A stretch of DNA of 37,772 nt from contig CAYOBW010000032.1 of NCBI GenBank assembly GCA_964402115.1, positions 1 to 37,772 of the forward strand. The letters are read 5' to 3'. Position 1 is the first letter of the stretch. Each line of letters starts with the position of its first letter. The position numbers and the translations under genes are program-made. Under the pieces are notes generated by a model, which was not told the origin of the DNA, searched no databases, and worked only from the letters and a program-made list of their open reading frames with translations. Below are positions 1 through 9,800 of this stretch, one piece after another. Source of the stretch: CAYOBW01 sp964402115. GTDB taxonomy: Bacteria; Verrucomicrobiota; Kiritimatiellia; UBA8416; CAYOBW01.

Positions 1-163
1 ATCACCTGGCACTGCGCGGCGGGCCTGCTTTTCGCCACGCACCGGAATCCGTCGCAACGACTCACCCCGTGCCGTTGGCGGGGTCGTCACCTGATCGCAG
101 TATCCAAGCCCCCAAAGCCCCGCACACGCCGAGCACCTCGACCATCAACTTGGGTGTTCGGCA

Positions 164-403
164 TCACTTCCCTGATGGAGAGGGCGCGAACAACCCGACC
201 AGCGCTCCGACTGCGGCCGAACCCAACGCGAGTAAGACCTCTGGTGTCGTCTTTCCCAAAGCAACGAGCGCTGTAGACGGAGGGCTCCTTTCAGCACGCA
301 AGCAAACGGTTTCGCAACCTCCTACACGCCGTGCGTCAGCGGCAAGCGAGGGCCGCGTCTGCGCGGCCCTCGCTTGTCGGCTGGATGCTCTTGTTCGCCT
401 CAT
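164..403 (-). CDS. Possible small ORF with hydrophobic C-terminus
   Basis: A 79-codon frame whose ATG overlaps the stop of the upstream minus-strand gene by 4 bp. Its first half is Arg/Ala-rich and encodes across a strong hairpin, so it does not look like a natural protein. The last 40 or so residues include a plausible membrane segment (EVLLALGSAAVGALVGLFA) followed by a short polar tail. It could be a tiny membrane protein starting further inside, the remnant of one, or noise. I recognise no family. Confidence 0.2.
   Translation of the reverse strand: MRRTRASSRQARAAQTRPSLAADARRVGGCETVCLRAERSPPSTALVALGKTTPEVLLALGSAAVGALVGLFAPSPSGK
343..376 (-). terminator. Perfect 15-bp hairpin after the hypothetical gene
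   Basis: The arms at 343-357 and 362-376 are perfectly complementary (CAAGCGAGGGCCGCG and its reverse complement) around a TCTG tetraloop. The hairpin begins 24 nt past the stop of the minus-strand gene at 400-786. No T-run follows on either strand, so it may be a U-less terminator or a 3' stability hairpin. Confidence 0.45.
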
Positions 404-786
404 CCCTGGCGAAAGCGAACATGTGGCAGCGTGCTGTCAGCAGGCCTTTCTCTGCTGCTGGTATGGGTGATGTCGAACTCACGCCGCATGTAATTGTCAG
501 ACCTACAGAGAAGGTACTCCCACACGTTCAAGTTCACGCTGCCCACGACCATGTACCCACCGTCGATATGAGACCCAAAGCAACCGGTGACAGTCGCCGT
601 CTCGTTCCCTGCGATGCGCAGGGGCTGCGCAACGATCGTGTAGTCCTCAGCTACGACCATTCTGCAATCGACGCTCAACACGTCATCCGTGAGATTCCGA
701 ATCCCCATCGTGAAATACACGATGAAGATCTCCGGGTGTTGTTGGCTGAGGACTGGCTGCGTGCAGTCCAGTGACGCGATCTTCAC
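400..786 (-). CDS. Hypothetical protein, probably 5'-truncated
   Basis: The 128 residues from a GTG at 786 read like a genuine soluble beta-rich protein, with alternating hydrophobic stretches such as HPEIFIVYFTMGIRNLTDD and GGYMVVGSVNLNVWEYLL. Base composition is lower in GC than the neighbouring genes. No ribosome site precedes the GTG. The frame stays open and protein-like upstream (HIEYKPQVFRPNK) to a TAA at 838-840 without any ATG, GTG or TTG, so the gene has probably lost its 5' end or carries a frameshift. I recognise no domain. It stands alone, followed by a strong hairpin. Its composition and isolation suggest acquired or decaying DNA. Confidence 0.5.
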   Translation of the reverse strand: MKIASLDCTQPVLSQQHPEIFIVYFTMGIRNLTDDVLSVDCRMVVAEDYTIVAQPLRIAGNETATVTGCFGSHIDGGYMVVGSVNLNVWEYLLCRSDNYMRREFDITHTSSRERPADSTLPHVRFRQG

Positions 787-840
787 CTTGTTAGGTCTGA
801 AGACCTGCGGTTTGTATTCGATATGGAAGAACGAAGCTTA

Positions 841-1165
841 CGGTCAAGGCCAAATCTTTGCATGAGCGAATATCTGTTGTCGTGCCTCGCGCTGCAGGCG
901 CGCCTCTCGCCCCCTATGGTCGCGGCTCGGGAGACCCTCGCCCGTGCCCAGGCCATGCAACCGGTAAACCATACCTGCTTTCGCATCAGCGAGAGGCTCA
1001 GATCCTTCGCTTCGCTCAGGATGACGAGCGCGTTGGATGTTGAGCAGGAGACGGATAGACATTGCGCACTACGCTGACGGGGGGCATTGCGCAGGCTGAA
1101 CGGGAAGGAAACCCAACAGGAACGCGATGTTGCCTGACACCCCTGCGCCGTGAGAGCATCACGCC
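841..1165. other. Gene-free stretch with one interspersed repeat
   Basis: I see no convincing coding frame here; the short overlapping frames on both strands are not protein-like. The only recognisable element is the repeat at 1000-1025. The last 60 bases form the leader of the HzsA-related gene. Confidence 0.4.
1000..1025. repeat. Interspersed repeat of the 'HPERSEGS' type
   Basis: The sequence AGATCCTTCGCTTCGCTCAG followed by GATGAC carries a 5-bp inverted repeat (ATCCT/AGGAT). Read on the minus strand it yields the spurious peptide RHPERSEGSEPLA, which I recall from over-called ORFs in many bacterial genomes as the signature of a widespread intergenic repeat. Here it lies in non-coding DNA. 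Confidence 0.4.
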
Positions 1166-3970
1166 GTGCGTAGATCCATCATCGCGTGCCTGGCAGTGAC
1201 AGGGCTGACGGCGGCGGCTCAAGCAGCGCCAAAGCCGACGGAGTACCGAACGCTGGCGTACACCGGCCAGCAATGGCAGAACTCGACCTACTGGACCGGC
1301 GCGGACTGGGCACGCGTCGGCAGGGATTGGCAGCACCCCGGCACCGGCGCGCCGAGCGTGCGCCGGTTCGTGGTTCCGGCAGACGGCAAGGTCACGATCA
1401 GCGGCCCGGTCCGCAAACTGGATCTGGGCGGCGGTGACGGCGTGCTGGCGATCATCCTGCTGGATGAAGCCGAGGTCTGGTCGGCCGAAATCCGGGCGCA
1501 GGACGCTACGGGAAAGGACCCGGGGCTGGCGCTCAACGTGCGGCAGGGCCAGTCCCTGCGTTTCGTCGTGCAGCCGCGGGCTACGATCTTCCACGACAGC
1601 ACAGGCTGGGATCCGGTGGTGCGCTACGCCGACGGCCGGCAGTACCAGGCTTCGTCGGCGTTCGGCAACGAGCAGGGCCGCGGGGGATGGCATTACGAGA
1701 TGGGGCTGCTGCCCGGCGCGTTGGACGCGGCCGCCGGCCAGCCCCCGCCGCACGCCTCGCCGGACGCGCTGCGCGCCCTGGCAGGGCAGGATCTGCCGGC
1801 CATGGCGGAGGCAGAGTGGCGTATGGAAGACCGCCTTGACGGCGAACGGGTGGACTGGCCGAAGCTGCTTGAGCGCCACCTCGACGGGACGCGCAAGCTG
1901 CTTGAGGATTTGCGCGCGAGCGCTCCCGGCGTGTTCCTGCGCGAGGAGGCGCAGGAACTGGCGCGCCTGGCGGAGGCAGCGCGCGAGGCGCGGAAGGGCA
2001 CGGAGACGCTGTACCTGGAAATCCGCCGGCTGAAGCGCCGCGTCGCGCTGGCCAATCCGCTGCTCCACTTTGAGCGGCTCCTGTTCTGCAAGCGACGACC
2101 CACCAGCTACAGCCATGAGGTCATGCAGTACTTCGGCTGGCGGGCGCAGCGGGGCGGAGGGTTGTTCGTCCTGGAGAAGCCCGGGCACTCTTTGCAGGCC
2201 CGCGACATTCTCGACGGCAAGCTCGCCGCAGGCAGCATCCTCGGCCCGAACCTCTCCTGCGATGGCCGCCAGATCGTTTTCTCCTGGGTCGCGCTTGCGG
2301 AAGGCCACCGCCCCGCCGTGGACCAGCCCGAGGCGGCGGACGAGGCGTACTTCCACCTTTACGTCGTCAACGTGGACGGCACGGGACTGCGGCAAATCAC
2401 CAGCGGGCCGTTCGACGACCTGATGCCGACCTGGCTGCCGGACGGCGGCATTGCGTTTTCATCGACCCGGCGCCGGGGATACTCGCGCTGCTTCGGCGCC
2501 CAGTTCGGCCAGCGGTGGCATGTCTACACGCTGCACCGCGTCCAGGCCGACGGCAGCCAGCTCCGCACCCTTTCCCACCATGACACCAACGAGTGGTTCC
2601 CCTCCGTGATGAGCGACGGCCGGATCGCCTACGCGCGCTGGGACTACATCGATCGCGATGCCGTGACGCATCAGAACCTCTGGGCCACGCGGCCCGACGG
2701 CAGCAACCCCATCGCGCTGTGGGGCAACGGCACGCCGAATCCGCACTGTGCGTTCGAGGCCAGGGCAGTGCCGGGCAGTGACAAGATGGTGTTCACCGCT
2801 TCCGCCCATCACAGCATCACGGCCGGCTCGATCGTGCTGGTGGACCCGTCGATCGACAACAACAGCCACGCGGCCATCGAGCGGGTCACACCCGCCGTGC
2901 CGTTCCCGGAATCGGAGGGCCGGCCCCACGAGTACTACTGCGCCCCCTGGCCGCTGTCGGAAAGGTACTTCCTGGTCGCGTACAGCCCCCTGGCGCTCGT
3001 TTTCGAGCCGGGCGCCAACGCCGACAACGCGCTGGGCCTTTACCTGCTCGACACCTTCGGCAACCGGGAGCTGATCTACCGCGACGCGCAGATCAGCAGC
3101 ACCAGCCCGATGCCGCTGCGGGCAACGCCCAGGCCGCCCCTCTTCCCTGGCGCCGTGCCCGCTGACGCCCGCCCGTCCGGAACGGTGGTGATGAGTGACG
3201 TGTATCGCGGCCTGGGGCCCGTAGCGCGCGGTACGATCAAGGAACTGCGAGTCGTCCAGATCTTCCCGAAGACCACGCCCGTGGCGAACGCGCCCCGGAT
3301 CGGCATGGCCGGCGAGGAGAATGCCCGCGCCATCCTCGGGACCGTGCCGGTCGAAGCCGACGGTTCGGCCTACTTCGAACTTCCGGCGGGGAAGCCGGTC
3401 CTGTTTCAGGCGCTCGACAAGGACGGGTTTGCCTACCAGACCATGCGCACCCTCACCTACGTGCAGCCGGGCGAATCCGTGTCTTGCGTCGGGTGCCATG
3501 AGAGCCGGATGGGCGGTCCGCCGACGCGTTCCCGTACGCTGGCGACCGGACGGGCGCCGTCGCAGATCGAGCGGGGCCCGTTGGGCGGCGCGCCTTTCTC
3601 ATACCCCCGCCTCGTGCAGCCGGTCCTGGACCGCCACTGCGGCAAATGCCACGGCGCCAATCCAGGGCCGGGCAAGGGCATCCGGCTCACCCCGGCCACC
3701 TCCTACGGCGCTCTGGCCGCCTATGTGCCACGGTTCGCGGCGCGGAACCAGGTCCAGGTCACCGAGCCGGGCGGCAAGATCGGCGCCATCGGCAGCCGCC
3801 TCATGGGCCTGCTGCGCGCCGGCCATGGCAAGGTGAACCTGCCGGACGAAGACCGGCGCGCGCTGGCCGCCTGGATCGACCTCAACGCCGTCTTTTTCGG
3901 CTCCTACGACGGCGCAGACAACGAGAAGGAGCTGCGCGGTGAGCCGATCGCGATGCCGCGCATCCAGTGA
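1166..3970 (+). CDS. HzsA-related exported protein with TolB-like propeller and two CXXCH motifs
   Basis: A 934-residue protein from a GTG start, with a weak upstream GAGAG. The signal peptide (IIACLAVTGLTAAAQA) ends near residue 21. An N-terminal beta domain is followed by a helical segment (about 215-290). A PD40/TolB-like propeller then spans about 340-600, with repeats such as VNVDGTGLRQITSGPFDDLMP. The C-terminal cytochrome-like region has C774-V-G-C-H and C825-G-K-C-H, both able to attach haem c. This order matches the family named after the hydrazine synthase alpha subunit, which is widespread in Planctomycetes and Verrucomicrobia that do not make hydrazine, so the catalytic role is unknown. 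It is likely periplasmic or outer-membrane associated. A paralogue with three CXXCH motifs lies at 31689-34382. It is monocistronic and converges on the GH2-like gene 73 bp away. Confidence 0.85.
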   Translation: MRRSIIACLAVTGLTAAAQAAPKPTEYRTLAYTGQQWQNSTYWTGADWARVGRDWQHPGTGAPSVRRFVVPADGKVTISGPVRKLDLGGGDGVLAIILLDEAEVWSAEIRAQDATGKDPGLALNVRQGQSLRFVVQPRATIFHDSTGWDPVVRYADGRQYQASSAFGNEQGRGGWHYEMGLLPGALDAAAGQPPPHASPDALRALAGQDLPAMAEAEWRMEDRLDGERVDWPKLLERHLDGTRKLLEDLRASAPGVFLREEAQELARLAEAAREARKGTETLYLEIRRLKRRVALANPLLHFERLLFCKRRPTSYSHEVMQYFGWRAQRGGGLFVLEKPGHSLQARDILDGKLAAGSILGPNLSCDGRQIVFSWVALAEGHRPAVDQPEAADEAYFHLYVVNVDGTGLRQITSGPFDDLMPTWLPDGGIAFSSTRRRGYSRCFGAQFGQRWHVYTLHRVQADGSQLRTLSHHDTNEWFPSVMSDGRIAYARWDYIDRDAVTHQNLWATRPDGSNPIALWGNGTPNPHCAFEARAVPGSDKMVFTASAHHSITAGSIVLVDPSIDNNSHAAIERVTPAVPFPESEGRPHEYYCAPWPLSERYFLVAYSPLALVFEPGANADNALGLYLLDTFGNRELIYRDAQISSTSPMPLRATPRPPLFPGAVPADARPSGTVVMSDVYRGLGPVARGTIKELRVVQIFPKTTPVANAPRIGMAGEENARAILGTVPVEADGSAYFELPAGKPVLFQALDKDGFAYQTMRTLTYVQPGESVSCVGCHESRMGGPPTRSRTLATGRAPSQIERGPLGGAPFSYPRLVQPVLDRHCGKCHGANPGPGKGIRLTPATSYGALAAYVPRFAARNQVQVTEPGGKIGAIGSRLMGLLRAGHGKVNLPDEDRRALAAWIDLNAVFFGSYDGADNEKELRGEPIAMPRIQ

Positions 3971-4043
3971 CCACGGAGTGATCCCCTCCCCCGTTCCCGC
4001 GGCACCGGACTTGCTTGCCCGCAATCCGGCGATTCGGCGGGAG

Positions 4044-6854
4044 CTATTCGAACTCGGTCGCAACTAGGATCAGCGTCTTGCTGCCCGCGTAAACGATGTC
4101 CAGCTCCCGCGCCGCAGGCAGCGGCGTCCGGACGACGGCCGCCTGCCCGCCCGGCACCGTTTGCACCGTCGCCGTGCCGTTGATCTTCACCTCCAGCTGC
4201 AGGTCCTGTTCTTCCGGATTCTCGACTCGCGTCAGCATGGCCTGCCTGCGCTCCGGAACGCGGACGAAGAAGCGCCCCCACCCTTCGCGCGCCTCGGGCT
4301 GCGGGTCCAGCACGTAGCCATGGGTGGGGCCGCCGTACTTGAACGGCGCCAGCATCCGCCGCCCGCGGGGTTTGTCCTGGTCCTGGTGCACCAGGAGTCC
4401 CTGTTGGCTGGAAACGACGGCGCCGCGCTCCGTGTGGTAGTCGCCCCAGACGATCCCCTTCTCGATCAACGGAAAGACGTCATGCCCCGCCTGCGCCGCG
4501 GCAAACCGCACCAGGTTGCCCAGCAACCGGCCCGCCACCGGGTCCACCCCCGACCGCCTCACCAGGTCGAATCCCGACACAGTAACCGACCCTTGCCCGT
4601 CGAACACTTCACACAACGCAATCGACTTGAGCCCCGCGTCGTAGTCGGCCAGCACGGCCACCTTCGCCAGATCCGCCGTGTCGCCCAGCGTGAATCCCAC
4701 CGTCGCGGGGTGAATCCGCGGCAGAGCCGCAGCGCCCTGTCTCCATCCCGTGAGATCCGACCACCACTCGAACTGCCAGTGCGTCAACCCCTCGAAGGCC
4801 GGGTGTTCCGCCCGCTCGAGATTGATCCACATCCCGTTGCGGGGAAAGGCCCGCACCTTGGCGCCCAGCCAGCTGCCGTCGAAGGTCAACGCGTCCGGCC
4901 GCAGCACCAGCACCCGGCCGCCGGCGCGCACAAAGGCCTGGAGCTGCCGGACCTGCGCCGCGATGCCACTGTCCCACGCCAGTTCCCCGATCACCAGCGG
5001 GGTTGCGGCGTCGCGCAGGTCCAACGCGCCGCTCACCGCCTCGAACCCGATCCCCAGTCGCCGCAGCGCCGTCGCCGTTTCCCCGGGGGGATCGTACAGC
5101 TGCACGCCGCCAGCGTTCCCTCCCCGCGCCCAGCCAGCGCGAAACACGTCGACCTGTGCACGATTGCTCGAGATCCTCCGCCCGCCGGCCACGAGCTCGC
5201 CCGTCAGCCGGCAGGAGCCCGCCACGCCTTCCGGAATCCGAATCTCGACCGGCGCCGCGCACACACCGTAGTAGGGCACGTCCGGCAGCGCCATTTCGCC
5301 GCCGGCTTCCTCCCGGCCGGCCGATCCGAGCAAGCGCCACACCAGCTTCACCCCCCGCAGATCCGCACCGTCATCAGCATCGTTCACGACATGCGCCACG
5401 GCGTCAAGCTTGGCTCCGGCATACACGTGCGGCGTCCACAGCTCCCAGCTCAGCAGCACCGGTTGATACGAAACCGCCAGCTGGTCCGCCACCGGCTTGG
5501 GCTGCATGCCGTCGAAGCCGCTCACCCCGGCCCAGTTGTACCAGATGTGCGTGAACGGCATGATCCCCGCCAGGTTCGGGTTCAGCGGCCGCAGCCGCCG
5601 TTGGATCTCGATGAACTGCTGCGCCAGGAACGCCTGGTACCGCAGCGCCTTCTCCGCCTGCTCGGCGCAATGCCCCGACCAGGTCAGCGAGGTCCCCAGC
5701 AGCTTGCCCGCGACCGAAAAGCGCCCCGCCGGGGTCGTATAGGCGCCCACGCATTCGCTGAAGGTCCACGGCTGCTGCTGTTGCGGGCCACTGCCCGGGT
5801 CCCGCAGCCGCGCGTAATTGCTGAGGAAGTCCCCGCCATACCAGCCCCAGTACGGGTGCGCGTCGTTGATGTCCCCGCCGCGCCCGCCGCCGAAGCCCGC
5901 GTTTCCGATGTAGAGGCGATGGGGATCCCATTGCCGGAGCACGGCATGAACCTCGTCGAAGAACGCCCCGAACGCCTCGCCCTCGGCGCCCCGGTGCGGC
6001 TGTTCGTTGCTCAGGATGGAGATGACCACCGAAGGGTGCTTCTGGTAACCCTCGAAGTACTCGCTCTTGTACCGGGCAATCGCCGCCGCCACGTCTGCCG
6101 GCGGCGCGGTCGCGGTGCTGCCGCGCGGCGCGCCGTACCGTCCGTGAAACACGAGCAGGCCGATCTCGTCGCACACGTCCTGCCAGAGATCGCTGTCGAC
6201 CCGCACCAGGTTCACGTGCCGGCGCTTCAGGTCACGCAGGTACGCCTCGGCGAACGCCCGGTTCCGACCGACCTCATCCGGCACGCCCCGGCCCGGCGGG
6301 TTGATCGCGTTCCCGCGCAGGTAGACCCGCTGCCCATTCAGCCAGAATTGCCCGCCTTGGCTCTCGAACGACCGGAACCCAAGCCGGGTCGACTGCTCCA
6401 CGGGTGCGCCTCCGCCTCGCGCCGTCACCGTCAGGCGGTAGAGCCGCGGGCTCTGCAAGCTCCAAGGCTGCGGTTTCAGCCCGACCAGCTGGCGTGTGAC
6501 GGTTGCCGATCCGCCTGCCGGCAAGTCGGTCCTGCCGACTTCGCCCGCCCAAAGGGCAGGCCCGCCGCCCCACGGCTCGATCCGTCCGGTCAGTTCCAGC
6601 CCCTTGACCGCGGCCTCGCTGCGCACTCGCGCCTCAATCCGCACATTGTCCAGGCCGGCGAAGGGCAGCAGGTCGGAGATGCTCACCGACGCCGCACGCG
6701 CAGGCTCCACGCCCAGCATGCCAGCCAGCACCCCGATGCTGATCGCCACCCGGTTCACGAACGTCGGCGCGCAGCTTCGCGGGAAAAGCCCCGCGTGGGG
6801 AGGCGCTTTGCGGGGCGTATCGAAACGCGGAAGATGCGTTGCAGGTGCTGTCAT
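4044..6854 (-). CDS. Exported GH2-like glycoside hydrolase with C-terminal GATase-like module
   Basis: A 936-residue protein. The ATG at 6854 overlaps the upstream gene's stop in an ATGA, which fixes the start; the frame is open further upstream only because it runs over that gene. A long basic N-terminus leads into a signal-like segment (about 35-55). A beta-sandwich (about 55-165) precedes a TIM-barrel-like part that opens with the GH2 signature GFRSFESQGGQFWLNGQRVY. HPSVVISILSNEQ supplies the usual acid/base Asn-Glu pair (N283/E284), and E367 in TFSEC is a candidate nucleophile. A Rossmann/GATase-like stretch (LQAFVRAGGRVLVLRP) lies near 630. It probably hydrolyses a beta-linked sugar outside the cytoplasm; the substrate is unknown. 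It is co-translated with the beta-helix surface protein. Confidence 0.75.
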   Translation of the reverse strand: MTAPATHLPRFDTPRKAPPHAGLFPRSCAPTFVNRVAISIGVLAGMLGVEPARAASVSISDLLPFAGLDNVRIEARVRSEAAVKGLELTGRIEPWGGGPALWAGEVGRTDLPAGGSATVTRQLVGLKPQPWSLQSPRLYRLTVTARGGGAPVEQSTRLGFRSFESQGGQFWLNGQRVYLRGNAINPPGRGVPDEVGRNRAFAEAYLRDLKRRHVNLVRVDSDLWQDVCDEIGLLVFHGRYGAPRGSTATAPPADVAAAIARYKSEYFEGYQKHPSVVISILSNEQPHRGAEGEAFGAFFDEVHAVLRQWDPHRLYIGNAGFGGGRGGDINDAHPYWGWYGGDFLSNYARLRDPGSGPQQQQPWTFSECVGAYTTPAGRFSVAGKLLGTSLTWSGHCAEQAEKALRYQAFLAQQFIEIQRRLRPLNPNLAGIMPFTHIWYNWAGVSGFDGMQPKPVADQLAVSYQPVLLSWELWTPHVYAGAKLDAVAHVVNDADDGADLRGVKLVWRLLGSAGREEAGGEMALPDVPYYGVCAAPVEIRIPEGVAGSCRLTGELVAGGRRISSNRAQVDVFRAGWARGGNAGGVQLYDPPGETATALRRLGIGFEAVSGALDLRDAATPLVIGELAWDSGIAAQVRQLQAFVRAGGRVLVLRPDALTFDGSWLGAKVRAFPRNGMWINLERAEHPAFEGLTHWQFEWWSDLTGWRQGAAALPRIHPATVGFTLGDTADLAKVAVLADYDAGLKSIALCEVFDGQGSVTVSGFDLVRRSGVDPVAGRLLGNLVRFAAAQAGHDVFPLIEKGIVWGDYHTERGAVVSSQQGLLVHQDQDKPRGRRMLAPFKYGGPTHGYVLDPQPEAREGWGRFFVRVPERRQAMLTRVENPEEQDLQLEVKINGTATVQTVPGGQAAVVRTPLPAARELDIVYAGSKTLILVATEFE

Positions 6855-9800
6855 GGACCGAGTCTCACGCGGTAGAAGCGCCGGAGAAGGTCGACCGCCC
6901 CCGGATCGCGCCAGAAGAAGGGGATGGTCGGCGAGTTCGTGGTGAAGACCGGTCTCCAGTCGACGAGGTTGGTCGAGGCCTCCACGGTGTAGTCCGGGCC
7001 GACAGCGCCCGTGATGGTCAGTCGGAACAGGTTGTTCGTGAGCGCGACCTGCGTGAAGGACGGGGCGGGGATCGGACTGACAACGACGCTGAATTGCTGC
7101 GTGTCGCCCAGGACGGGCAAGCCGTTGTCGGCCACCCTCACGCGGAAGAGACACGAGGAGCCGGCCTGCGCGACAGCCGGCCTCCAGTCAATGATGCCGC
7201 TGGTGGCGCCGATGGTCGCGCCGGCCGGACCGGCGAGCAGGCTGAAAGTCGGCGCCTGCGCGGGCAGATCGACGTCCGTGGCGACGTTCGTGATGGTCAG
7301 CCTCTGGCCAGCCCCTGCCGAACGGTTCGACACGGCCGCCAGCACGGGAGCGTCGTTCACCGCATGCACCGTGAGCGTGAAGCTGTCGCTGGTTGACAAC
7401 GTGCCGTCGCTGACGGTGAGCGTGATCGTCGCGACGCCGCTCTGGTTCGCCGCGGGCGTGACGGTCAGGGTGCGCCTGGGACCGCCGCCCCCGAAGACGA
7501 CGTTGGCCGTGGGCACGAGCGTCGGGTTCGACGAGGCCACCTCCAGGATCAGTGAACCGGTGTCGGTTTCGACATCGCCGATCGTGAAGGGGATGCCTGC
7601 GGTACTCGTGTCCTCGTCGATCGCGAGGTCGGCCACGGCGCCGATCGTCGGCGCGTCGTTCACCGCGTTTACCGTGAGCGTGAAGCTCTCGCTGGTTGAC
7701 GATGTGCCATCGCCGACGGTAAGCGTGATGGTGGCGACGCCGCTCTGGTTCGGCGCGGGCGTGACGGTCACGGTGCGGTTCGCGCCGGCGCCTGCCAGGA
7801 CGACGTTGGCGACCGGCACAAGCGTCGGATTCGACGAGTCCACTTCCAAGCTCAGCGAACCGGCATCGGTTTCGACGTCGCCGATCGTGAAGGGGATGGC
7901 GCCGGTGCCCGCGTCCTCGTCGATCGCGAGATCGGCCACGGCGCCGATTGCCGGGGCGTCGTTCACCGCGTTCACAGTGAGCACAAACGTGTCGGTGTCG
8001 GTGAGCAGGCCGTCGCTGACGGTGAGCGTGATCGTCGCGACGCCGCTCTGGTTCGCCGCGGGCGTGACGGTCACGGTGCGGTTCGTACCGCTGCCGCCGA
8101 GGACGATGCCGGCGGGGGGCGCCAGGCTGGGATTCGAGGAGGCCACGCTCACGACAAGCGCCGTCGCGGCGGTGAAATCGTCGCCGACCGTGAATGGCAG
8201 CGCGCCCGCCACGGCATCCTCGTTCACCGCCAGGTTGGCCACGTTCCCGATGACCGGCGCGGTGTTCTCGAATGCCAGGACCAGCTGCGGCCGGTTGGCG
8301 GCGGTCGCGTGCTCCGCGGAAGCGTAGGAGACGTTTCCAAGGTCGCCGAAAGCAGCGGCGGCCGCCACCTTCAGCGACAGTGTCTGGTCACCCAGCAGCG
8401 CGTCCGCCACCTGCGGCGTGACGCTGAATTCGACGAATTTTCCCGTCACGGGCAGCCATTGGGCGAACAGCCGCCCGGCTGCCGGCTTGTTGTCGTAGGT
8501 CAGCGTCGACTCCCCCCACGTGTCGCTCGCGGCGAGGGCGGCGACATTCTCGTTGCCTGCCTGGCTCGCGCCCGTGCAGTACAGGCGCACCGTGGCCTGC
8601 ACCAGCTTCCCGCTCGCCCGCCCCAGATCCCAGCGCAGGTAGGCTTCGCGATGGACGTCGCTTTCGCCAACATCCTTCGTCTCCAGCGTCGCGGCGGCGC
8701 CGAAATTCCCGGTCGAGTAGGCGCCGCCGCGCACGGTGGCATCGGCCACGGGGTCCAGGACCAGCGTGCGCACGTTCGGCGGTGCCTTCACCACCTGCAG
8801 GTGGAGCATGGCGAAATCCACGGAGCAGTCGTCGCCCAGCGCGACGTTGAGCCGGCCGTCGGCCAGCAGCGCGGGGTCCACCTCCATGGCGCGCACGGTC
8901 GAACCGGCGGTGGCGACAGGGGTCCAGCCGAGGCTGGTGAAACTCAGCGGACTGGCCGTGCTTTCCAGCCAGAGGCTGTCGGTGGCTGCGCTGACGATGG
9001 CGCGGAGGCTCACGGTCAGCGACGCCGCCACAACGGCTTCGCCCGGCGCAAGCGCAAAGTCGAAGGTGAACGCGTTGTAGCGGTTCCCAACCAGGTAATC
9101 GAACTTAGCGTCCACCGGCAGGCTGGTCATGGCATCGACCTGCGCCAGCCAGGCTGCGTTGCCGTTCACGGCGTTACCCGTGCCGCCGGTGCTGTAGTGC
9201 TGGTCCACATCCCCAAGCCACACCTCGCGGAACTCCGAGCCCGGCCATTTCAGCCGCTGCTGGAGCTGGCCGTAGTAGAGGCTCCGCGGGTGCACGCCCT
9301 TGCCGGCGGGGCCGCTGCTGTCGTAGGTGCCCGCCGGGTCGGCGCCGACCGGTCCGCTGGGCGTGCCGCCGGCGTTTCCGCTGTCGGCGAGCGCCCCGAC
9401 GGATCCGACCAGCCAGTTGCGCGCGGTGGGCGGGTTGCGGACGCGGAAGGTTTCCGCCACGGAGTTCCAGACGGCCATGTAGGCGCCGGCCCAGCCGTGC
9501 CCCGTGCCGCTGTTGCCGCGGTTGCGCACGTTGATTTCGTTGCCGTTGATCGTGACGTTGTCGAAGAGGCCGCCGACCGACCAGCGGTGGTGCGGCCCGC
9601 TGTCCGCGTAAACCGTGTCCGCACGGCCGTGCACGAAGGCGTTGGGCCCCGGCACCGTCGAGCCGAAGACGAAATCGTGCCGCCCCTTGCGAGCGTAGCA
9701 GTTCACGAAGAGCGTCAACTCCGCGCCCTCGTTGTTGAAGGAGTAGCGCCGCCCGCCGTCGATGACCGAAATCGGGTCGAGGCACTGCGAATCGGCCACG

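Noticed and set aside
1166..3970. A true hydrazine synthase and an anammox origin
   Set aside because: Only the family-level architecture matches. No partner subunits, hydrazine dehydrogenase or other anammox genes are present, and the surrounding genes are typical of polysaccharide-degrading PVC bacteria.
4161..6875. Very long plus-strand frame opposite the GH2-like gene
   Set aside because: The product is rich in Arg, His, Pro and Gln with no domain. It is a typical antisense shadow in GC-rich DNA. The same holds for long frames opposite 8309-10798, 14134-16767 and 31896-34562.
6855..7154. An extended N-terminus for the GH2-like gene
   Set aside because: The extension overlaps the C-terminal domain of the beta-helix gene. 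The ATG at 6854 sits in an exact ATGA overlap, which is the recurring arrangement in this window.
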